From Opitutia bacterium Tous-C4FEB (lineage in GTDB: Bacteria > Verrucomicrobiota > Verrucomicrobiia > Opitutales > Opitutaceae), in contig NEVA01000001.1 in the NCBI GenBank assembly GCA_002304445.1, positions 372,001-436,000 on the forward strand: DNA of 64,000 nt, in the 5' to 3' direction. The notes under the pieces are model-generated. The model was given only the letters and a program-made list of their open reading frames with translations. It was not told where the DNA came from and ran no database searches. A program made the translations under genes and the position numbers. Positions 8,727 through 15,420 of this stretch are shown here, in pieces (position 1 is the stretch's first letter; each line of letters opens with the position of its first letter).

Positions 8727-10190
8727 ATGCCGTCCCTCCTTCGCTCCTTACATCGCGCCACGCTGCTCGCGCTGGCCGTCCTCACCATCCCTGGCGCCTT
8801 CGCCGCCGCTGCGCCCGCCGCGCGACCGCCCAACATCATCTTCATCCTCGCCGACGATCTCGGCTACGGCGATCTCGGCAGCTACGGCCAACGTCGCTTC
8901 GCCACGCCGCACCTCGACCGCCTCGCCGCCGAAGGCATGCGTTTCACCCAGCACTACGCCGGGGCCACCGTGTGCGCACCGTCGCGCTCCGCCTTGCTTA
9001 CCGGTCTGCACACCGGCCACACCCCCATTCGGGGTAACAAAGAAGTCCAGCCCGAAGGCCAGCATCCCCTGCCCGCCGATACCCGCACGCTCTCAAAATT
9101 GATGCAGAGCGCCGGCTACACCACGGGTGTATTCGGCAAATGGGGTCTAGGCTTCCCCGGTTCCGAAGGCTCCCCGCGCCGCCAGGGTTTTGATCGCTTC
9201 TACGGTTTCAACTGCCAACGCCTCGGTCACCACTACTACCCCGATCACCTCTGGGACGACGACACCAAGGTTCCCCTCGCGGCCAACGCCCAAGGTCGCA
9301 ACAACGACTACGCGCCCGACCTGATTCACAAAAAGACTCTCGGCTTTATCGAAGCCAACCGGGATCGCCCGTTCTTCTGTTTCGTCGCCAGCATCATTCC
9401 CCATGCCGAGCTGATCGCTCCGGAAGGTTATCTTGCCCGACACCGCGGTAAATACGGCCAAGAAACGCCGTATAAGGGCGTCGATGACGGCCCGACTTTT
9501 CGCCAAGGCCCCTACATCTCGCAATCGGAGCCACGCGCCGCGTATGCCGCGATGGTCAACCTGCTCGACGATCAAGTGGGCGAGATCGTCGCCACCGTCC
9601 GCCGCCTCGGCCTCGCCGAAAACACCCTCATCGTCTTCACCTCCGACAATGGTCCCGCCCTCGAAGGCGGCTCTGATCCTTCGTATTTCAACAGCAGCGG
9701 CGGCCTCCGCGGTGTGAAACGCGACCTCTACGAGGGCGGCATTCGGGTGCCCATGATCGCACATTGGCCGGGCACCGTCGCCCACGGCGCGGTTTCCTCC
9801 CACGTCTCCGCCTTCTGGGATTGGATGCCCACGTTCGCCGAACTCGCCGGCCAGACCGCTCCCGCCGGCCTCGACGGTCTCTCTCTCGCCCCGACCCTCA
9901 CCGGGCGCGGCCGCCAAACCCAGCATGACTATCTCTACTGGGAGTTCCACGAGGGCGGCGGCCGCGTCGCCCTGCGTCAGGGCGATTGGAAAGTCGTGCG
10001 CACCAACGTGCTCAAAGCCCCCGATGGCCCGCTCGCGTTGTTCAACCTCGCTACCGATCCGACCGAGACCACCGACCTCGCCGCCCGTCATCCGGATCGG
10101 GTTGAACAACTCGGCTCTCTCCTCCGGAGCGCTCGCACCGAATCCCCACTTTTCCGCTTCGGCCAAACCGGTTATTTGCAAGCCCGCTGA
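8727..10190 (+). CDS. Secreted sulfatase (arylsulfatase family, CxPSR type)
   Basis: This is a 487-residue type I sulfatase. The ATG at 8727 opens a clean signal peptide (LLRSLHRATLLALAVLTIPGAFA); the frame upstream is unrelated. Visible active-site elements are the metal-binding aspartates in ILADDLGYGDLG (D43, D44), the formylglycine motif CAPSR with Cys83, the GKWGLG lysine segment and TSDNGPALEGG with the second Asp/Asn metal pair. The FYGFNCQ and HHYYPDHLW segments resemble the arylsulfatase A / N-acetylgalactosamine-6-sulfatase branch. Maturation would need a formylglycine-generating enzyme, which is not in this window. It probably desulfates glycans in the periplasm. It lies 77 nt downstream of the GNAT gene. 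Confidence 0.93.
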   Translation: MPSLLRSLHRATLLALAVLTIPGAFAAAAPAARPPNIIFILADDLGYGDLGSYGQRRFATPHLDRLAAEGMRFTQHYAGATVCAPSRSALLTGLHTGHTPIRGNKEVQPEGQHPLPADTRTLSKLMQSAGYTTGVFGKWGLGFPGSEGSPRRQGFDRFYGFNCQRLGHHYYPDHLWDDDTKVPLAANAQGRNNDYAPDLIHKKTLGFIEANRDRPFFCFVASIIPHAELIAPEGYLARHRGKYGQETPYKGVDDGPTFRQGPYISQSEPRAAYAAMVNLLDDQVGEIVATVRRLGLAENTLIVFTSDNGPALEGGSDPSYFNSSGGLRGVKRDLYEGGIRVPMIAHWPGTVAHGAVSSHVSAFWDWMPTFAELAGQTAPAGLDGLSLAPTLTGRGRQTQHDYLYWEFHEGGGRVALRQGDWKVVRTNVLKAPDGPLALFNLATDPTETTDLAARHPDRVEQLGSLLRSARTESPLFRFGQTGYLQAR

Positions 10191-10402
10191 CCTCAACCCC
10201 GCCGCGCCGCGCCGCGCGAGACTTCGCGAGACCCGCGCATCCTCCACTCCCCGTGCCTCACCGCGGCTCCAACGGACCGCAGGTGGATTTCCATCGGTCA
10301 AATGTGCGAGCGCGGAGCTTTCAGGTGGTGCGGTCGCGGCCTATGCCTCAGCCGTTGTCCGCTGCCGGAAACCTTCCCCTTCTCCGCCCCATCCCTCCAC
10401 CC

Positions 10403-11926
10403 ATGCGCTCCGCCTTCGCAATTTTTCTCCTGGTTCTCCTGCTCGCTCCCCACGCCCCGATTTCCGCCGCCGCGCGCCCCAACATTTTACTCATCCTCGT
10501 CGACGACTTGAAGCCCACGCTCGGCGCCTACGGCGACCGCACCGCGATCACGCCTCATCTCGACCGGCTCGCCGCGCGCGGCCTGCGCTTCGACGCCGCG
10601 TATTGCAACCAAGCCGTCTGCGCCTCGTCGCGCTACACCCTCCTCCTCGGCACGCGCTCCACGACGACCGGTCTCTACCAGTTCGGCCGCAACTTCCGCG
10701 ACACTTACCCCGATGCCGTCACGCTCCCGCAACTTTTCCGGCGCCACGGCTACCGCGCGGAATCGATGGGCAAGGTCTTCCACGTCGGTCACGGCACCTA
10801 CGACGATGATGCCTCTTGGAGCCTGCCCGCGCACAAGGACCTCGTCATCGAGTATCTCGATCCCGCCAGCACGCGCGACGGCTCGCCCACCAACGAACAG
10901 GCGCTCTTCACCAATCTCCGCCGCCCGCCCGGCTCCAGTCCGCTCCCGCGCGGCGCCGCTTGGGAAGCGCCCGACGTGCCCGACGATGCCTACGCCGATG
11001 CCCGCGTCGCCGCCCACGCGATCTCACGCCTGCGCGCCGCCAAGGAAAATCCCGCCGAGCCTTTCTTCCTCGCCGTCGGTTTCGTGCGCCCGCATCTGCC
11101 GTTCTCCGCCCCGAAAAAATATTGGGATCTCTACGATCCCGCCCGGCTGCCCATGCCCGCCCGCGAAACCGCCCCGGTGGGCGTCGTGCCCGCCGCCATG
11201 AAACGCGGCGGCGAGATCGACGCGTTTTTCCCGGTGCCGAAGCCACCGGTGCAGCCGTATCCCGAAGAACTCAAGCGCCGGCTTATCCACGGCTACTACG
11301 CCAGCACGAGCTACGTCGACGCCCAGATCGGCCGCGTCATGACCGCCCTCGACGACCTGAAACTCACCGACAACACCATCGTCGTTCTCTGGGGCGACCA
11401 CGGCTGGCACCTCGGCGATCTCGGCATCTGGACGAAGCACACCAACTTCGAGCAGGCCAACCGCATCCCGCTCGTCGTGATCGCACCCGGCGTCACGCGC
11501 CCCGGCACCAGCACCGGCCAACTCGCCGAAACCGTCGACCTCTACCCCACGCTCGCCGCCCTCGCGCACCTGCCGCACCCCTCCGGCCCGGTCCCGTTGG
11601 ACGGCATCAATCTCGTGCCCGTCCTAAAAAATCCCGCCGCCCGCGTGCGCGACCACGCCTACCACTGCTTCCCCCGGGGCGACTCGCTCGGCCGCGCCAT
11701 CCGCACGGATCGCTACCGCCTCGTTGAATGGAAAAAAATCGGCGCCCCCGCCGACACCGCGCAAATCGAGCTCTACGACTACGCCGACGATCCGGTCGAA
11801 TCCCGCAACATCGCCGCCGAGCAACCCGCCATCGTCGCCGAGCTGCGCGCGATTCTCGCCACCCACCCCGAGGCCCGCAAAGCCGTGGCAGCGAAGCCGC
11901 CGGTGATTCCTGCGTCCCAAAAGTAA
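10403..11926 (+). CDS. Secreted sulfatase, iduronate-2-sulfatase-like, with CASSR active-site variant
   Basis: The 507-residue protein starts at ATG 10403, directly before a signal peptide (AFAIFLLVLLLAPHAPISA). It has ILVDDLKPTLGAYGD (metal Asp34, Asp35), GKVFHVGH, FVRPHLPFSAPKKYWDLY and VVLWGDHGWHLGDLGIWTKHTNFE, all typical of the iduronate-2-sulfatase branch. The active-site stretch reads CASSR at Cys73, where the consensus CxPxR has proline at the third position. The cysteine and arginine are kept, so activity is plausible, but recognition by a formylglycine-generating enzyme may differ. The gene ends next to a broken HigB toxin fragment. A 212-nt gap with no obvious signal separates it from the sulfatase upstream. 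Confidence 0.9.
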   Translation: MRSAFAIFLLVLLLAPHAPISAAARPNILLILVDDLKPTLGAYGDRTAITPHLDRLAARGLRFDAAYCNQAVCASSRYTLLLGTRSTTTGLYQFGRNFRDTYPDAVTLPQLFRRHGYRAESMGKVFHVGHGTYDDDASWSLPAHKDLVIEYLDPASTRDGSPTNEQALFTNLRRPPGSSPLPRGAAWEAPDVPDDAYADARVAAHAISRLRAAKENPAEPFFLAVGFVRPHLPFSAPKKYWDLYDPARLPMPARETAPVGVVPAAMKRGGEIDAFFPVPKPPVQPYPEELKRRLIHGYYASTSYVDAQIGRVMTALDDLKLTDNTIVVLWGDHGWHLGDLGIWTKHTNFEQANRIPLVVIAPGVTRPGTSTGQLAETVDLYPTLAALAHLPHPSGPVPLDGINLVPVLKNPAARVRDHAYHCFPRGDSLGRAIRTDRYRLVEWKKIGAPADTAQIELYDYADDPVESRNIAAEQPAIVAELRAILATHPEARKAVAAKPPVIPASQK

Positions 11927-11930
11927 TAGC

Positions 11931-12066
11931 CCGTCGTCGCGAGATTCGCATCAATGACAACTGCCGCGTGTGTTTCGTCTGGACCGAAAGCGGCGTCGAG
12001 GAGGTGGAAATCGTAGACTATCACAAATCTCATGACCAAGAAACTGCCACTCCCCACGTCGGGTGA
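11931..12066 (+). pseudogene. Truncated HigB-type toxin (C-terminal third only)
   Basis: Translation in this frame gives REIRINDNCRVCFVWTE followed by VEEVEIVDYH, which matches the C-terminal strands of HigB/RelE-like toxins (usual ending: SIRINDQWRICFRW...VEIVDYH). Only about 35 of roughly 92 residues remain. The N-terminal two thirds are absent: the fragment begins a few bases after the sulfatase stop. Its reading frame overlaps the start of the following higA-like gene by 35 nt, the order expected of a higBA operon. I read it as a toxin remnant left by a deletion that joined the sulfatase gene to the TA locus. No toxin activity is expected. Confidence 0.75.
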
Positions 12067-12436
12067 AATGCTGCGCGAGGAATTTCTGAATCCGATGGGT
12101 ATCACGCCCTATCAACTGGCGAAAGATATCCACGTGCCCCAAACCCGGATTTCGGCCATCTTGGCGGGCGAGCGCACCATCACGCCCGACACCGGACTCC
12201 GTCTCGATCGCTACTTTGGACTCTCCGAGGGTTGGTGGGTGCGGCTCCAGTTGGACTGCGACCTGCGCAAGGCCCAACGCGAACTTGGCGCCCGCATCGC
12301 GCGCGAAGTGAAACCTCGCGAAGTCGCCGCCGCCTGGCGCGGAGCGATCCAGTTGAGAGCTGCGGGGCCGTTGCTTGCCGACATGCCGTTTCGCAGCGGA
12401 AAAACCGGTGCCAGCCCGAGCGGGGTCTGGCTTTGA
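12032..12436 (+). CDS. higA: HigA family addiction-module antitoxin (orphan)
   Basis: The 134-residue protein contains a typical XRE helix-turn-helix: GEMLREEFLNPMGITPYQLA then VPQTRISAILAGERTITPDT and LRLDRYFGLSEGWWVRLQ, the HigA/VapI signature. HigA proteins bind operator DNA near their own promoter and neutralise HigB. Here the toxin gene is reduced to its last third, so this antitoxin is an orphan and may act only as a DNA-binding protein or be on the way to loss. The C-terminal 30 or so residues after EVAAAW are not typical of HigA and may reflect an altered 3' end. The start ATG lies inside the toxin remnant. Confidence 0.85.
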   Translation: MTKKLPLPTSGEMLREEFLNPMGITPYQLAKDIHVPQTRISAILAGERTITPDTGLRLDRYFGLSEGWWVRLQLDCDLRKAQRELGARIAREVKPREVAAAWRGAIQLRAAGPLLADMPFRSGKTGASPSGVWL

Positions 12437-12931
12437 AGTTTGAGGCGGAGGACCGAATCCGCCCCACCGCCAAGCCGAACTGAGCCGGCCGCATCAGGAT
12501 CGTCATCGAGCGTGAATCGGCCCCGCCGCCGGTTTCGGTGGTGCGCTGCTCGTCCAAATCCGGCGACTCGCTCTTTCTGGCAACATCCGCGCTTGCCGTG
12601 ACTCTTACTCATCGTCACCTCACCCGCCGTTATTTGCCTCGACGTCTTGCCTTGCAACGGGGAGCGGTCCCGTTCGCGGGGCTGTCGAATCATCGACGCC
12701 GAAAAGGTCGGGTCGGGTCGGGTCCGACTCGGTCGATCCCGTAGTCCCGCCGTTCGACCAAAGGGCCATTCTCCCCGATCCCGTGCGCCCACACCTAAAG
12801 CCCACGATGAGCAGTTCCGTTTAGTCCGAATCGAAATTATCTCTCCGCCGCGAAATCCACCCGAAATCCCTCGACGGAAACGAACCGGTCGGTGATGCAA
12901 ACGGGAGCCGGGCTCTGCCGGCATTCATTCG
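12437..12931. other. Intergenic stretch without recognisable gene
   Basis: I read both strands and saw no protein with family motifs, no RNA gene and no mobile element. Open frames here have arginine-rich compositions typical of non-coding GC-rich DNA. A short run of the pentamer GGTCG occurs near 12708-12725. Because the stretch lies between a truncated toxin-antitoxin locus and a truncated dioxygenase, it is probably a deletion or rearrangement scar. Confidence 0.5.
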
Positions 12932-13336
12932 ATGCTACCCCCAAACCACGCCGTTTGGTTTTTCGAGAGCGTGCGACTGCATGAACCCGCGCTGCGGGCG
13001 CTTCTTTCCCGGCGGTTTTCGAGCCTCCTCGATCTGCGCACGTCGCATCCGGCGGAGGAACTTGTCACCGCTCCGGCCGGGTCCGTCGTCGTCACCCGCG
13101 CGCCCGTCTGGCACGGCGGTTTCGCCAACCGCACCGACAGCCATCGCACCGCGTTGCACGCCTTCTACCGCCGGCGCGACAAACCCCAGCAGCAATACCA
13201 GAAGCAACTCCTCCGTCCTAAGGTGCAGGCCTCTCTCCCCGCGGACCTCCGCCACCTCCTAGCCCTCAATGACGAACTGGCCAAATCCGGCGTCGCCCGC
13301 AGCGGGTTCGTCCCTGAGCATCCGCGAGCTTACTAA
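12932..13336 (+). pseudogene. C-terminal fragment of a phytanoyl-CoA dioxygenase (PhyH) family protein
   Basis: The open frame encodes 134 residues, but only the part from about residue 38 resembles a known family. PAEELVTAPAGSVVV then WHGGFANRTDSHRTALHAFY matches the distal iron-binding histidine (WHGG) and the 2-oxoglutarate-binding arginine region at the C-terminus of PhyH-type Fe(II)/2-oxoglutarate oxygenases. The N-terminal half with the HxD iron motif is missing and the first residues have no family similarity. It is therefore probably a decayed gene that happens to begin with an ATG. An unrelated intact PhyH gene lies at 53 kb. Confidence 0.65.
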
Positions 13337-13363
13337 CCTGGGTGCCCCGCGATTTCACTCCCG

Positions 13364-14845
13364 ATGATCAAAACACTCTCTCCGCTCCGCCTGCTGGCTA
13401 TTGCCTTGTGCGCGCCAATTGCGTGTGTCTTGCCGCTCACCGCCGCGGTGCCGGCGCGGCCCAACATCGTCCTCATTGTCTCCGACGATCACGGCACAGA
13501 TGCGCTCGGCTGCTATGGCAACCGCGTCGTGAAGACGCCGCACCTCGATGCGCTCGCAGAGGATGGCACGCGGTTCACTCATGCCTTCGGCACCACCGCC
13601 AGCTGCAGCCCTTCCCGCTCAGTGATGCTCACGGGGCAGCAAAATCACCGCAACGGCATGTATGGTCTCCAGCATCAGGACCACCATTTCTCGTCGTTCG
13701 ACGAAGTGAAAAGTCTCCCCGTGCGGCTGAGACAGGCCGGCTATCGGACGGCGCGAATCGGAAAATTCCATGTCGCCCCCGAGGCGGTCTATGCGTTCGA
13801 AACCGTGCTTTCGAGCGGCGGGGCCAACGATCCGGCGAGCCTTGGTCGCAGTCCCGTCGAGATGGCCACACAATCCCGCGCGGTGCTCGCCTCAGCGGAT
13901 CCGCGGCCCTTCTTCCTTTATTTCGCCACCGACGATCCGCATCGCGCCAACGCCATCCTGCCAGGTGGCAAGCCCACGTTCGACACCTACCCCGCGCCGA
14001 ATCGTTTCGGCAACCGCGACCGCGGCTATCCGGGTGTGACCGAGATTAAGTTTCGCCCCGAGGACGTTGTCGTGCCGCCGTTCCTCCCCGACACGCCAAC
14101 CTGCCGTGCCGAACTGGCCGAGTATTATCAGTCCGTGGCGCGCCTCGATCAGGGTGTCGGCCGCCTGATCGCGCTCCTCAAGGAAACAGGCCGCTACGAC
14201 AACACCCTCATCGTGTATCTCTCAGACAACGGCCCGGCGTTTCCCGGCGCCAAGACGACGCTCTACGATCCCGGCATCCGGCTCCCGCTGATCGTGCGCG
14301 CACCCGGCCGGACCCGTCCCGGCGCCGTGCAATCGGCGATGGTCTCGTGGGCCGATCTCACACCGACGCTCCTCGACGTCGCCGGCGCGTTGCCGGCGGG
14401 CGCGACGAACGAGTTCGACGGACGTTCGTTTCGCCCCGCGCTCGACGGCGCGCCCATAGCCGACCGCGACGAAGTCTACGCGTCGCACTCGCTGCACGAG
14501 ATTACGATGTATTATCCGATGCGCGCGGTGCGCACGCGCCACCATAAACTCATCCATAATCTCGCGAGCGGACTCGTCTTCCCCTCGGCGCTCGATCTCA
14601 TCCAGTCGCCGTCGTGGATTGGCGTCACGCGAGCGGGCGGCACGGTTTTTGGCCGCCGGCCGATCGCGCAGTTCCTCCGCCGACCGGCGTTTGAACTCTA
14701 CGATCTGCAAACCGATCCGGACGAGGTCGTAAACCTTGCCGACGATCCCGCGCATCAGGAATTGAAGAACGAACTCGCGGGGAAACTCCGCGCGTTTCAG
14801 GAAAGAACCGTCGATCCGTGGCGGCACAAATGGATCTACGAGTGA
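13364..14845 (+). CDS. Secreted sulfatase, heparan N-sulfatase (sulfamidase)-like
   Basis: The 493-residue protein has a signal peptide (LLAIALCAPIACVLPLTAA), then IVSDDHGTDALGCYGN with the metal aspartates, and CSPSR with Cys81 in the sequence FGTTASCSPSRSVMLTG. This sequence and the following GMYGLQHQDHHFSSFD are characteristic of the sulfamidase/N-sulfoglucosamine sulfohydrolase branch. YLSDNGPAFPGAKTTLYDPGIRLPL supplies the second metal site, and RAVRTRHHKLIHNLA the C-terminal subdomain. It probably acts on N- or O-sulfated sugars in the periplasm. It starts 27 nt after the PhyH remnant and has no co-directional partner downstream. Assignment to sulfatases is firm; substrate is inferred. 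Confidence 0.93.
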   Translation: MIKTLSPLRLLAIALCAPIACVLPLTAAVPARPNIVLIVSDDHGTDALGCYGNRVVKTPHLDALAEDGTRFTHAFGTTASCSPSRSVMLTGQQNHRNGMYGLQHQDHHFSSFDEVKSLPVRLRQAGYRTARIGKFHVAPEAVYAFETVLSSGGANDPASLGRSPVEMATQSRAVLASADPRPFFLYFATDDPHRANAILPGGKPTFDTYPAPNRFGNRDRGYPGVTEIKFRPEDVVVPPFLPDTPTCRAELAEYYQSVARLDQGVGRLIALLKETGRYDNTLIVYLSDNGPAFPGAKTTLYDPGIRLPLIVRAPGRTRPGAVQSAMVSWADLTPTLLDVAGALPAGATNEFDGRSFRPALDGAPIADRDEVYASHSLHEITMYYPMRAVRTRHHKLIHNLASGLVFPSALDLIQSPSWIGVTRAGGTVFGRRPIAQFLRRPAFELYDLQTDPDEVVNLADDPAHQELKNELAGKLRAFQERTVDPWRHKWIYE

Positions 14846-14928
14846 TTTGCTGGCGGCCAGCCGGATCAAAAAACGGGTTCTAGTTTCGCCGTTCGTGGGT
14901 CAGTGATCGGACGCGTTTCGTTATCACT

Positions 14929-15275
14929 ATGGCATCCATTCCCCGACTACGTTTCTGCGCCCGCCGTTTGCTTGCAGCCATGTTCCTCGGCGCGCCGATG
15001 GTGGCCGTCGCGGCGACAGCCGAGGCGGAGGCGTTGTTCTTCCAGCGGGTGCTGCCGCTCATGCAGTAGGAGTGTCTCGCATGCCCCGGCAAGGACGAGG
15101 CCATGATTAAGGGCAGCCTCGATCTGCGCACCCGCGCCGCGTTTCTGATCGGCGGCGACAGCGGTCTTTCGGTCCGGCCGGGGAAAATTGCCGAGAGCTC
15201 GCTCCTTCTCGCGGTCGGTCGCCAGAGCGACGACTTCGAGTCCAAGCCGCCCACGGAGTTTGACCCGCTGCCCGT
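14929..15275 (+). pseudogene. Decayed PSCyt1 (cytochrome c) domain gene with internal stop
   Basis: From ATG 14929 the frame gives a signal peptide (LLAAMFLGAPMVAVAA) and EALFFQRVLPLMQ, then a TAG stop at 15067-15069. The same frame continues with ECLACPGKDEAMIKG, SLDLRTRAAFLIGGDSG, and SLLLAVGRQSDDFES. This closely parallels the intact gene at 3.3 kb (CISCHGQDEAKVKGG, LDLRTQAAFLIGGDSG, ILLAVLRQSEDFEA). The stop replaces the residue before the heme site, and the heme motif itself reads CLACP, lacking the histidine ligand. Similarity fades after about 15275 and the downstream PSCyt2 and PSD1 domains are absent. It is a dead, truncated relative of the cytochrome protein. Confidence 0.85.
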
Positions 15276-15420
15276 TCCAACCGTCGCCGTCCCCGGGGGA
15301 AACACCGCCCACGCAAGTTTCGAATCGGCCGGCCGCGCTAGCAGGAGGCCGAGTCGATCGCCCGGGCAAGCCCTCGATTCTCCATCCGCGCCCCGCAAAG
15401 TCCCCGGCGCCCGCCGTCGC

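Noticed and set aside
12700-12740. GGTCG pentamer run as a repeat element or origin-like iteron
   Set aside because: Only about three imperfect copies in GC-rich sequence; no DnaA box cluster or partner gene.
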